Source: Liolophura sinensis (lineage: Eukaryota > Mollusca > Polyplacophora > Chitonida > Chitonidae). From it: 64,000 bases of DNA. A model generated the notes under the pieces. The model was not told where the DNA came from, did not search any database, and saw nothing but the letters and a program-made list of their open reading frames with translations. The translations under genes were made by a program, and so were the position numbers. Positions 1 through 11,610 of this stretch are shown piece after piece; positions within the stretch are counted from its first letter, which is position 1; each line of letters starts with the position of its first letter. Location of the stretch: contig NC_088305.1 of NCBI RefSeq assembly GCF_032854445.1, positions 23,779,400 through 23,843,399 of the forward strand. Reading direction: 5' to 3'.

Positions 1-920
1 TACAACTTTGTTTTATTACACAAATTTATTTGTTTAAACATACTGGAGCATACACATTACAGAAAATACAAAATAACTTTTTAGTTTATAATTGTATTAA
101 AAATTTCAAATCTCACGAAAATTAAACAATACTGCATGGAGCATTTCCCATATACAATTACTTGGCATTGCATGGCAGATATACATCATAAAAAAACATG
201 AAACAATTTTTAAAAAAAGTAGGAAGTGGAACACTTTGTGCCAGATTTCTAATACTCATCTTAAATGCGAACTGTATTTACATATCAACATGCAATTGTG
301 GGTTAATTGATTACCGGCCGTCTCCCTGTGGCTGTACTCATCATCAATTGAGTAAACATATAGCCGTAGAAGCCTGATAGAGACTCTACTTCACCATTTT
401 GAAGAGAATATGTCAAAAATCGATCAGCGTGCAAACGCAATGGTTTCGCTATTATTTTAGAGTAGCCCATAATGATTACCTATCACAAGATATCAACCTT
501 TATTTGCTGTTCTATGTCGACAATAAAGTACCTAAAATTTATAAAGTGACTTTTTCAAAATTTAGACTCATTTTAGCACTATAAATGGTACAGGAACGAG
601 TCTAACGTTTTAACGTGATTTTTTAACGTACCTCTGTACCAATTTCAGCTTTAGCTTAACCCTCACACTCTGTCCATTTAAGTTTTCGCCAGAGTAATGA
701 GTTACAGTACTCCATGGCGGCAGTTCACGTATGAGTAGTTTATTTAACTGAGACTAAACATCGTCGATGGTTCAAAAGTGTATGAAAAGCCGGGCTTAAA
801 TCTTAACACCAGTCTTGTTCTAATACGAAGTCAATGGGGATTTGCTCTGGACTAAACTTAATTTCTGGCTTAACCGCTACTATATTTTTGAAAAACTGGG
901 CCCAGAAGTTTAATTTGATT
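1..920. other. Non-coding AT-rich flank, no gene seen
   Basis: No open frame with coding character or recognisable domain is seen. TTTATT at about 12-17 would be an AATAAA signal on the minus strand, so the far edge of a 3' UTR of a minus-strand gene lying to the left is possible, but nothing else supports it. Confidence 0.4.
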
Positions 921-924
921 GTTG

Positions 925-1215
925 CTCTTATTTGTGGAGGAATTGGGAGTACTTGGGGTTAACCACCAGCCTTTGGCATGTCACAAACAAGCTTTCCCGC
1001 GTACAGACATGCTCCCCAAATTGCTGGGTGACAAGCGGTCTTAAACGAATGTTAGACTGCTCAAGCAGCGACACGAGCGTCGTCAACAGATTATTGTCAC
1101 CAAGGCCTCTTTAACGGTGAGAGCGTGGGAATAAACACATTCCCTGTCCGAGGCGGGGTTTGAACCCGCACCTTGTGTGTCCCAGATGTTGATCTAGATC
1201 TGAGCCAACGGGTAA
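925..1215 (-). repeat. Degraded tRNA-derived SINE relic
   Basis: Read on the minus strand, the segment starts near 1215 with a tRNA-like head that includes a B-box-like GGGTTCAAACCCC (plus strand GGGGTTTGAACCC at 1155-1167). It runs into a body resembling the mollusc SINE text 'gagtacttggggttaaccacc' and its neighbours. It is diverged and I see no target-site duplication. The assignment rests on the head and partial body similarity only. Confidence 0.45.
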
Positions 1216-3214
1216 GGTTTATTTTTGTACTACAAATACTAATTAACTTTTAGACATAAGTTATGGTTAAAACCACTACAATACAAGGTTAAACCTGTAA
1301 TTAAAAAAGTTAAAAGAAATAAAACAGATAAAAAAATTTCCATAATTTAGAAGCTGTTATATGTGTGATTGGGTGATACTCTTGTCTAAGAGTGATAGTA
1401 TGGTGCTGTATTCAGTGGTGCGTATCTTACAATCTATACGTATCGTGCAGCGTGAATCTTTCCCTGCTATGTGCATCTGGATGAGAAGTTCGTGCAAACG
1501 GTTTATCTCGGAACTACTCGTGCGTCTCCGGCAACTGCATGTCAACTTTTAACATTAGATCTATAAGAATAATCGCTCCGATCACAAACTTTTACTCAAA
1601 GAGAGAAAAGAGGGTATTTCAGCTCGTGTTTATAATTTTCTAAAATAAGATATAGCATAACTTATGACTGAATACAGAATAAAGTTAAACTGTCAATAAC
1701 GTGTCATGATAATCCTTAAAACACATAAATACAGTTCAGCCCGATTTACTTGGTATGCAAGGAAATATGAATAGAATGTATTACGAAGTTATCATTTACA
1801 CTTGTCAGCTTTCAATCATTTGTCAGATTCCATGCATATGACTGAACAAATTACGATTAAAACTTGTCCGCAAGTATAGTTTCCTTCAATAGATATCTCA
1901 GTGTTATTGATATACCCTTCATCTCGAATATTTCAGTATTAATAGATGTCGTTTATTTATATAGGATATACACCACCGGTTTTCATTAGCATATTACATG
2001 TTTTTAAGTACTTTCAGAAAGGAATCTCATAAACACAACAGAAAGTTTATGATGCTTCAATGAATTCTGCTAATGCAATAGTTTAGATTGATAAATATGA
2101 CAGTCTTATTCTATTAATACCGCAAGGGTTTATTAGACTATAGCAGTATACAGTGTTGAATATGACTCAGTATTATGTTATAAAACAGTTCACATTCTAA
2201 CATCAGACAAAAGACTGTGTTCAAATTAACGTAATGTTTTTCTTGAGCATAGGAAATAAATCTTTGCTAGCTAGTCTGGTAGAACTGGACATATTTGTAG
2301 TGTGTAAGACCCTACCAGACTACTAGTATTTGCTAGTGAAATAGTGGAGACTAATGAAAAGTTTTCTTTAGAACTTAATCTTTGTCAGCTCCCAAACAGG
2401 GGTGAATAAGGTAAATTAAATTTTTCACATTAGAATCCTGTAAGCTGTTTAAACGCCGATAGTGTACACGATACTGACGGTATATACATGTACGTACGTC
2501 AGGGTTTAAATACCGTTTATACCACGCCACTGGCAAGATTTCCGGGATCAAATGAGTTTGTTATACATGACAATGAATTATAGTAAGAATATAAACATGG
2601 AGTATGGAAGAAACAACTCCTGGGGCCTACATGTATTAATATGAACCATAAACGATAACCTTACTCCAAACAACTAACTGTAGTCATTTCGGACAAAACA
2701 GGAAATAAATGTTACATGTAAACTAAAAATGTAAGCCAGTGAATTACAGATAGCAAATAGCTCACTTTTTTGATTAATTATTTATTTTCTTGGTCAGTTA
2801 AAAATAACGGCCATCATATAAGTGTAGAAATCCTGAATGCCTTGGTTATACATTTGTCAAATTACTGACGAACTTTGCGACGTTTGACGTAGGCGTACAT
2901 ATATGTACACTATATTGTTGCAAACAAAAAGTGATCCTTTGCAGGCTGCTAGCGCCACTAATGACGGTAAAGTCTCCACGGACAGTGACAGAGGATTAAT
3001 CTAAAAATACCTTGCTCAGGGCTGGGTTTGAACCAGAATGTAATGTGTTATTTATAGTCTGTGAAAAGTATGCGAGCACTGTAGCTGATGTCACAGATAT
3101 TCAAATGGCTAGCGACTTCATGTTTTTAAATGCTTTGCGGTGTGTTTTTGTTTGTTTTACTAACAGGATTGGACTGAGATATACAAATCCATGCCATTTC
3201 AGAATATTCAAGTG
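1216..3214. other. Intergenic DNA without a gene
   Basis: No coding exon is recognisable. A perfect 11-bp inverted repeat (TAGTCTGGTAG at 2272-2282, CTACCAGACTA at 2312-2322) encloses a loop of about 29 bp. Another weak tRNA-like B box (GGGTTTGAACC) lies near 3022. Short frames here lack conserved motifs. Confidence 0.4.
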
Positions 3215-3216
3215 CC

Positions 3217-4025
3217 TCAGACACAGAGCACATCACTATATCGAGCACATTACAAGAGCTGCAGTCACAGAGCCCATCACTGTAGGATAAGGTGTTGCAG
3301 ACACAGAGCCCGTCACTGTGCCGAACACCTTACATGTGCTGCAGTCACAGAGCCCATCACTGTGGTATAAGGTGTTGCAGACACAGAGCCCGTCACTGTA
3401 CCGAACACCTTACATGTACTGCAGTCACATAGCCCATCACTATACTGAGCGCATTACAAGTGCTGCAGCGACAGAGCCCATCACTGTGGTATAAGGTGTT
3501 GCAAACACAGAGCCCGTCACTACACCGAACACCTTACAAGTGCTGCAAACACAGAGCCCGTCACTATACTGAGCACATTACAACTGCTGCAGACACAGAG
3601 TCCCTCACCGATTTTTAGGTGCCGCAGCCACAGAGCCCGTCACTGTGCTGAACAACTTACAACTAGTGCAGTCACAGAGCCCGTCACTATACTGAATAAT
3701 TTGCAAACACTGCAATCACAGAAGCCGTCACTATACTGAACACCTAGTAAGTGCTGCAGCCACAGAGCCGGTCACTATACTGAATAACTCACAAGTGCTA
3801 CAGACAAAGAGCCCGTCACTATACTGAACAACTTACAAGTACTGCAAACAAGGAAGACGTCACTATGCTAAACACCTAACAACTACTACAGCCACAGAGC
3901 CCGTCACTGTGATGAACAACTTACAAGTTCTGTAGCCACAGAGCCTGTCACAGTAGTATACACCTAATAAGTGCTGCAGCCACAGAGCCCGTCACTATAC
4001 TGAACATCTTACAAGTGCTGTAATA
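3217..4025. repeat. Tandem array, about 43-bp unit, about 19 copies
   Basis: The unit is built around 'cagagcccgtcactatact' followed by a 'gaacaccttacaagtgctgcag' type segment. Copies are imperfect, with substitutions in nearly every unit, which suggests an old array. It lies about 2.6 kb upstream of the receptor gene and contains no convincing coding frame. Confidence 0.85.
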
Positions 4026-5611
4026 ACTGAGCCACAAAGTATTCACCTCAAAAGTCCAATTATTTCTGCATTATTAAGCACATGACAAAAATGAACCAGA
4101 CGTCGTTGGTGAAAGTTCAACATTCTGCATGAGGCTTGTTCAATCCTATGCAATGGTAGCAGTCTTTTCAGAGACTACCACAGCGTTGCTCATTGATGCT
4201 ATTTTCTATTCCCTCATTACTTCGTTTGACACATTTGTATATTTTACAGGACCTGGGTATAGAAATCCATGCCGGTCTTAGATATAAAACCAAAATCAAT
4301 TCTAAGCACAAGGAACGATATTGATCTTTCCGACACACGCAGATTAGCAATGCATTCTGGCCAAACCTCTATAAGCTCTAACTGTACAAACACAGGTAAA
4401 CGTGAACAGTATGACTATTACTCGCGATCGTTTTAGCGTTTCCTTACAAGTTAAGATAAAAGCTGGCACGTAGCTTGTTATTATCCGGATTATTAGTTAA
4501 TTGGCTATATCGTCTTGTTTGATGATAGTGGTTTTCAGATGAATTATATTGCAAATTGCGGGGATATGCTTTTGGGCGGATATTCTTTTTTCCTTATGCA
4601 AACGGCAGATTGCATTGGAATGAAGAGATTCTCATGATCCACACATGCGCACTGCTGGTTCTAGCCGTCTCTAAATACATGTTAAGCGCCAATAGATTCT
4701 TACAGGAAATATTTGCCTAGTTTCAATGCACTTGATGTGTACTTGGAAATTCACAAGAAAGTTTTTTGAACCATTCCAAATTACTTTTATAAATAAGAAA
4801 GAGAATTTCTCATGTCACCCTTTTAATAAACGTAATGTTGAAAATGACTAGTTTCTGTGCGCAGCCTTGCGTTTCATTACTAAAGGTGTTGGGCCTCCAT
4901 CGGACACTGTCCTGTTTCCTGTGCAAAATAACTTTCACAGGCCCAGAGATTGTCTCAAACACTTTATTAAGCATGGAATAATACTGAAACGTATTGAAAT
5001 CCATTGAACAATTAACCCCGGTTTAAAATATATCAGATGTTTACGAAGTACCTCGTCAAGGATATAAAATTTATTAATTATTCTAAAATTTAATTGATTT
5101 ATTTTGCAATGACAGACATGACCGATCGGCAGCTGCACCATAACTCACAGAAACACCACTATTTCTCCGCGATACTTTATCACACCTGAACAGGTAAGTT
5201 GTCAACGGAAAAACCCGTTATCACTCGAGTAGTTGGGCGCGCCATTACTCCATTTCGCGCTCAATGAACTGGTGAGAAAAATCCCGAATGGAGTGCTATA
5301 GAGTCTGATTAGGGCTTTCACATCAGGTGATAAAAGATGCCACCTGTTTCCACTTCACATCTGAGAATTGTTTATTTTTTGCTAATGTTTCATGAACTGC
5401 TCAAGATAACTGTACACTGTTCCACGATAACAGTCAGGATTATGGTGCAGACATGTTGATAAAAAAAGACGTTTCTGATGTTTTCTCAACACGCCTCTGC
5501 CATTTCATGCAGGTACAAAATTTTAGGACAGGATACAAAAGTAAAATTGCCCCCTTTACACCTTGAAATTATACCTGTATAGCGTTCACTTTCAAATGTA
5601 TTAATTTGGTT
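4026..5611. other. Intergenic DNA, nothing recognised
   Basis: No exon, RNA gene or clear repeat is seen. The short open frames on both strands have low complexity and no flanking splice signals or motifs. Confidence 0.4.
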
Positions 5612-5748
5612 TATTTATTTAGTTGATTATTGTTTTACGCCACACTCAAAAATATTTCACTTACACGATGGCGGTCAACATTATATGGTAGGAGGAAACC
5701 GCGCAGAGCCCAGGGGAAACCCACGACCATCCGCAGCTTTGAATTAAA
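5612..5748 (-). repeat. SINE-A 3' fragment (minus strand)
   Basis: This is the 3' half of the commonest SINE in the window. On the plus strand it reads 'gttttacgccacactcaaa', then an 'acgatggcgg..aacattat' block, then 'gcagagcccaggggaaaccc'. The tRNA-like head is absent, so the copy is 5'-truncated. Confidence 0.85.
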
Positions 5749-6540
5749 AAAGTAATTAATTTTACTAAATAATTATGTGATTGATTTGTCCTTGATGATA
5801 TGAGGAAAAAATCCACTATAATGTCGAATATAAGTAGCCAACCAACAAACTAGCAAATTTACATTACTTTTTTTTTTTAAATTTGCTTAGACATTTCCAG
5901 ATCGATGTCAACCACTAATACATGTACATTAATATTTAAGATGACACGATTTGGTTTGATATTATGTATACATGATATGTATATACATGGGCTTTCGTAT
6001 GATAAGTACCTAAACGATAAGAGTTTTAGCTGTTTCCACAAGCACATTTTAAATTAAGCACGGTTGATACTTAAGAAATGAAAGAAACTACAGTTATTCC
6101 CTCCTTGAACACGATTGAGCCGATGCTTTGTATACGTCCGGTTGGCTATCAAAAATAAGTTTTCTCGTCTCCATGAAACAAAGAAAAGATGTTCTGGTCG
6201 TCGACTACCGCTTAACAAATTCCATTTGACATTTGCAAGGACTGATCCAGCTCTGTTTCACCACGAAATGTAAACAGACTTCATAAAAAAATCGATGCTA
6301 TAAGACGCCCGCCCGGACGCACACCCAAAGGGATTATCATGCTAATGGTAATTGGATACCTGAACATGATGACGTCACATTGCACAGTTGGGTTTTTCTG
6401 TACCGGTACCAAAATTGGGTTAGTCTTCGCTTTCCGCGCGTGTCCGTGGTCTATAACACAAGACACGCACAGGGCTGGTGAAATGGGATACAGTATTGGC
6501 CAATATTTGCATCTTAGACATACTTAGACATAATCCTTTG
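5749..6540. other. Upstream flank of the receptor gene
   Basis: No coding exon is recognised. A 60-residue open frame at 6339-6527 has no motif or splice support. The region just upstream of 6543 is the presumed proximal promoter of the receptor gene. Confidence 0.4.
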
Positions 6541-6542
6541 CG

Positions 6543-6550
6543 TATATATA
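6543..6550 (+). promoter_or_regulatory. TATA box of the receptor gene
   Basis: TATATATA lies 92 bp upstream of the start codon at 6642. Transcription would begin near 6570-6580, giving a 5' UTR of about 65 nt. The position fits a TATA-driven promoter for the signal-peptide exon; the exact start site is inferred. Confidence 0.55.
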
Positions 6551-6615
6551 ACTACAATCAGCATAGTCGGAGCGGCACAAGGGGAAGCGAACGGCTTTCA
6601 AGCACAGACCTGGGG

Positions 6616-6645
6616 ATGATCAACGAAAAAAGAAATATACCATGA
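6616..6645 (+). promoter_or_regulatory. Upstream ORF overlapping the receptor start (ATGA)
   Basis: A nine-codon frame starts at ATG 6616 (G at -3) and ends with TGA at 6643-6645. The stop shares bases with the receptor ATG at 6642-6644, making an ATGA overlap. If transcription starts near 6575 this ORF is in the mRNA leader. It could lower initiation at the main start or feed it by termination-reinitiation; that role is inference. Confidence 0.5.
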
Positions 6646-6705
6646 AGATGAAAGGTTATCTTGTTCTTATCACAGCCCATTGGCTTTACTTTGGTTCCCT
6701 GACAG
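6642..6705 (+). CDS. Receptor exon 1 (signal peptide)
   Basis: 64 nt from ATG to the donor CAG|GTAAGC. It encodes 21 residues plus one base and ends in phase 1. The start context is ACCATGA, with A at -3. A second in-frame ATG lies two codons later. The hydrophobic peptide fits an ER signal sequence, which the large exon alone would lack. Confidence 0.85.
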
Positions 6706-9700
6706 GTAAGCATAGAAGAATTGAAAAACAAAATGAAAACAAAAAGGTGACTTGTTTTGTATGGTTGATATTCAATGGCGTTGTCCAGAATATTTCGCTG
6801 ATACGATGACAGTGAGGAGTAAACGACCGCCCTTCATCAAGTACCGTATAAAAGGTCTGAGTAAAAGCCTTAAGCAAACCAACGAAAGCTTGATTCGAGT
6901 CAGTGATAGCTGCATTCGGACAGGTGACCTCATTCAACTGGTACAACACTTTATTTGAATGAACGAGCAGTTCTCCTTCATTTAGTTGTAAATATATTTC
7001 TTTCATCCGGTGGTTTTCTATATATGCGAAAAATGGTACGAAAATCTAAAAAAAAATAGTACCTAAATACCACGTTTTGTAACAGTATACTAGCATGTGC
7101 CTGAAATGTTCATATTTATGCTAATATTTACTTTAATAAAGTACAAAATTCCTTCACCAATACCTAATTTATCGGATACGTCCGCTGAAAGGAAGCTTTT
7201 TCACCAGGATTGTATTAATACAAACATTCTCGGGAGATTTCTGTTTCAGTCTAATTTTATAATTTCAGCGAAGGTACAAGGAGCTTGTTTAAAATTATTC
7301 GGGATTATTTCCGGGTTTGTGTTAGATAAACCCGGTCGGGTTTGTTAGGGAGTTTACGTCCGGTATTGTTGAAAAACCAAAAAGGTTACGCAGTGTTCCT
7401 GCACAAGAAGGTGACATATATGGACAAACTTCAGTCAAATGAAGACATTTCTCATCATCCATTAAGTATTCTGCACGCACCATTTGTATCTGTAGGAATT
7501 TTACCTTAAAGTTCTGAATAAATATTGATAACCGTTTACTATAATCTCTTTAGTGACATGTAAGCTTTTGGCGAGCTAATGCCAAGAAAAGTGAAAGTTA
7601 GGACAGAGACATGGGTCTCTACAAGAGACCCCTTTAAATGCATGTGGTTATCATTTAAAGAGAAAAGTTGCGGTTTTCTTTTCTGTGACTACAAGTCTTT
7701 TCGATAAAAAAAATTATTTGATTTTTCTTTTAAAGAGGAACTTAGTTTTGAAACCCAGCTCTCTTAAGTTAACCCGTGGGACATCCTGGACAAAAATATT
7801 TTCTCTTAATGCAAAGATTATTAGCAGTTGTGACAGCATGCGAAATAAAATTTTGGTCCACAGTGGTCTGTACAAAACAAACGTAGAGCTAATTAAGAAC
7901 AACATTTCAAATGGATGTCCGTTTGTCGGTTTTTTAGTTTTACACCAGTGTGACAATAATTTCTTACACGAGCCGTTTACACATTTTTACTTGCTATTTT
8001 ACCAACGTGGGCGTATAATCACTAGAAATCTGTTTCCGCTTTTGCACCGTCTTTATCGCCTTATCGTCCATCCTCCTTCGGTGGGATCAGATGTTTGTTT
8101 TCGTCATACTATAACGTACAACGGCTCATTCTTTCTTGAAAAATCCCGATTCCCCTCCCCTTCCTTACACAGATAGAACACTCAACTATAGATGAGAGAC
8201 TATTGGGCGCTTAACATTTGTCTTGTTTTAATATTACAGTATCAGGACTTCGATATGACACCTTCTTGAACCAAACCATTGCTGTTTGCCCCGGTGCGAG
8301 TTGTGAAGGCCAATGTTACGTTCTGCGCGAGGCCGAGGACACGTGCCATTGTGACGCCATCTGTGAAATGTATGGAGACTGCTGCTATGACTACTGGTCC
8401 ACGTGCAAAAATGAGACTCTCGAAATCTCGCGCGAGAAGTCGATGCCGCAAGACAGACTTGTGTGCCGAACCATTGGAGGTCCTCACTGCCATGTGTCCA
8501 TCAAAATGATCGCCGCTTGTCCGTCGTTCTTCGACCTGACTTTGGTAAGCAAACGTTGTGAAACATTCAGCTTGGGTTACATGGCTCCCGTGTACGGAAA
8601 ACGAGGCTATATTTACGCTAACAAATACTGCGCTCAGTGTCATGGAGAAACGTCACATGACCTCGTGAAACTACCAGCTTCCTTGGAATGTCCAGACGAT
8701 CCACTAATATCCCGCATTTTGCAGAACCTAACGGTTGACGACGAAGACAGTTGGCTAACGTTGCAAATTAAGTGCTATTACAACGTCAGTCTGCCGACGT
8801 CACTTGAGCATTACATCCGATACTGCAGCCAGATGAGAATCTACGACAACCCGTGTCACTATCGTCCGGGAGTCTTCCAGTCCCAAGAGCAGTACGAAAT
8901 GCTTTATAGAGCGTGTAACACTTATCAAGGCTTCCTTTCGATCCAGTACAAAGACATCAACCATCACACTTCCTATTACTGGCGAGATCACAAGAACAGC
9001 CACTGTGCTATGTGTACAAAAGTACTTAGCACAAAACTTAACACGAGTTGTCCGACCACGAGAAGCCGAGTTAAGCGGCAACAGTGCTTGACAGGGCCTG
9101 GCTCCGTTCACGCTCCCAGTTTCACAATTTTGTTGGACTTCGACAACGACTTCAGCACGGAGCTAGTTGAAAGCATTAGATCGTGCCCGACAGGGCATAC
9201 CTACGACCCTATCTTAGCTATCTGCAGACCCATAAAATGTTCCCAAGGCTATCGTTTTCTGGATGCCAAGTGCGTTCGTGACAAAGGACTAAGGGATTCT
9301 ATGATCACAATACTATCGGCTGATTTCAAATCAACTTCAAGCAAGGACTATCCCTTGCCCAAAAAGCTTATCGCTGATCTGTTTGACAATATTGGGTCAC
9401 CGGACAACTTCACTTACGACCAGAATATTTCTGGAAATATAAGCAAAGTAACGGGACATTACAGAGCAATGAGAGATGAATCCATTTTTAGAAGTACCAA
9501 TAAAGGGCTGCTGTTTTGTGAAATGATTGCGAACCAATCAAAGGCCCTCGGAATCCACGAGCCCGAATCAGTCTCCATCCAGTGTAACATTTACTTACAT
9601 TACGAAGATGATCCAGAGAATTGCTTCAAAGAAACTGCTAAACACGCTATATTCAATGATACTTCAGTCAAGGGGCTCTACTATTCTTCCGTAATGGACA

Positions 9701-10860
9701 GTTTGGAAGATGAAGACTCCCTTATCCATGTGTCCGTCAGTCTAACAGAAACATTTGTCGGGGGGTCTTTTAAGCTGTCTGGAAAGCTATCAACCACCCA
9801 ATGTAGCTTACCGTTACTGACCTGCCCTTTGATTGAGGTCGCTAAAACCCTTGTCGCGTCCCACAATTCGACACACCTACTGCTTCACACGGGCGAATTC
9901 TACAAAGGTGCCAATTTCAAGATCATGGAGAACAAGACGTATCTCTGTACAGAAATCGTGGACAATTTTACGGAAATCACACAGCCAATGTTTACTCTTC
10001 AGATCGGAGAGAACATCGTGCATTATTACATGACGGTCGTGGGGCTGGGTCTCTCTATAGCGGGATTGGCGTTGACGCTGATTGTTTATGTGACTCTCGA
10101 AAAGCTTAGAACGGTTCCTGGAAAAATCCTGATGAACCTCACTCTGTCGTTACTGTTAGCTCAGTTTTTCTTTGCGTTCGGGACCGGCAAAATGGCATGG
10201 CCGAACTTTTGTACCGCTAACGCTGTCCTGGAGCATTACCTCTGGCTGGTGTCATTTTTTTGGATGAACGTCATATCTTTGGACTTGGCCAAAACGTTCA
10301 TGTCGTCCAGTTTGCTGTCTCACGACGACAGAGGGCGTTCGTTACTGGCAGTTTACTCAGTCTACAGCTGGGGACTTCCGTTTTTGAAAGTCACAGCTTG
10401 TTTTCTCCTGGACATTCTGGACGTTGTTCCCGATAATCAGCTCAAGTACGCTTCAATTAGAGCGTGTTTCTTATCAGGATACAATGGCATGCTGTACGCT
10501 TTTGTCCTCCCGCTTACCGTAATCATGGTTGTGAATATCATCTGTTTCATTGGCGTTCTCCTTATGTTGACCAAAGCATCGTCTTTGGAGAAGAAAATCC
10601 AGAAAAACAGAATCAAGCGAAACCAACACTTCCTCTTGGCAAAACTTCTGCCAATCACCGGCTTAACTTGGACGTTTGGTGTTGTGGCCACCTTCAGCAA
10701 AATTACGTTTCTTTGGAATCCATTCATAATTCTCAACTCTCTTCAAGGCGTGTTCGTGTTTTGTGCCTTTGTCTTAAATAGCCGTGTGAAACGAATGTTG
10801 AAGGCAAAACTGAGCCAGATTTCTCAAGAAGCTACTGGAACATCTAACACACGCTTCTGA
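6642..10860 (+). CDS. Somatomedin-B, methuselah-like family-B 7TM receptor (two exons)
   Basis: Exons 6642-6705 and 8240-10860 join in phase 1 into an 894-residue protein. Residues 1-21 look like a signal peptide (hydrophobic core LVLIT..WLYF). Residues 43-77 form a somatomedin-B domain with all eight cysteines in the C-x3-C-x9-C-x-C-x3-C-x5-CC-x6-C pattern, including CDAIC and GDCC. A long cysteine-rich, N-glycosylated ectodomain follows, with two 'N-K-Y/H-C-A-x-C' type blocks. From about residue 614 to 870 there are seven membrane segments of the secretin/methuselah type; typical landmarks are FFWMNVISLDLAKTF (TM3), TGLTWTFG (TM6) and NSLQGVFVF (TM7). No GPS autoproteolysis site is seen before TM1, which fits methuselah-like receptors rather than classical adhesion GPCRs. 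It should act at the cell surface through G proteins; the ligand is unknown. Mollusc genomes often hold many such genes, so no orthologue name is given. Confidence 0.92.
6706..8239 (+). other. Receptor intron 1
   Basis: 1534-bp intron with donor GTAAGC and acceptor TTTTAATATTACAG. It holds an unidentified 163-codon open frame at 7685-8176 with no flanking splice sites of its own and no recognisable motif. No transposon was recognised in it. Confidence 0.8.
8240..10860 (+). CDS. Receptor exon 2 (ectodomain and whole 7TM)
   Basis: 2621 nt, ending in TGA. The somatomedin-B domain, the entire ectodomain, all seven membrane segments and the short cytoplasmic tail are encoded without an intron. 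The frame can be read back to an ATG at 8218, but that ATG lies before the AG acceptor at 8238-8239, so it is intronic; the protein start belongs to exon 1. Confidence 0.93.
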
Positions 10861-11610
10861 TGAACAGTTCTCAAAACAACAACAGTAGCCTACATCGCAA
10901 GCTCAGGGCTTGCTTCGGGAGAACTAGGCTCACACATCTTCTCTTTTCAAATCAGAGGTATCGGTAATGACATTGACAATTGTGTTTTGCTATTGGGACC
11001 AAATGTGACGCTCTCACAATTCTTGGTGTATTCTTGGTGTGCAGGAATTGTTTGATAGAAGCTCAGCACTTTGACACCATTACTCTTGACAGCGTTCTGT
11101 AACTCCAAATGTGTCCTATCAAACATAGGTAATAGAACCCTGCGTGCATATTAAATCAAGTAAAATTTTGGTAAAATTATGCATAAAATTGGTTGTACGG
11201 TAATTATTTATATTGGTGTGGTGAGTTAATATTGTAAGTGTAAAATTGTAACGAAGTTACACCCAGTCATCGTTTTTCATGATGTATCAACATTATATAA
11301 ATTGTCACCTGTTGTTCATCTATTTTTGATTTTTACATCTTCTTTAAGTTGAGAATATTATTAATGGTGATCAAGGTGTTATTTCATGATATTGTAGCGC
11401 GAAGTTTGATGGTTATTACCTCTACGTTAGTTGGCATTTGTTTAATATGTAATGTCATTCACTATCGGTTAACCTGTGTTAGTTTGTCGTCGTTGTATTT
11501 TATGAAATCTGATGAATATTTTCAAATTCGTTAATTTTAGGCGATATTGTCGACTGTTACATTTAAGAAGTTAAAGATTATCAAATAAACCACTTGTTAA
11601 ACATTAGGAT
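10861..11610 (+). other. Receptor 3' UTR (inferred)
   Basis: AT-rich non-coding sequence from the stop codon to just past the polyadenylation signal at 11584. The UTR length of about 740 nt is inferred from that signal. Confidence 0.55.
11584..11589 (+). terminator. Polyadenylation signal AATAAA, receptor gene
   Basis: The first canonical AATAAA after the receptor stop codon. It is 724 nt downstream, in AT-rich sequence, with T/G-containing sequence after it. Confidence 0.5.

Noticed and set aside
8218-8239. ATG at 8218 as the receptor start
   Set aside because: It lies upstream of an acceptor ending at 8239 and gives a protein without a signal peptide; the exon at 6642-6705 supplies one in the right phase.
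8242-8643. 133-codon antisense frame over the receptor ectodomain
   Set aside because: It is a shadow of the receptor exon: the sense frame has eight conserved SMB cysteines and a matching splice structure, the antisense has nothing.
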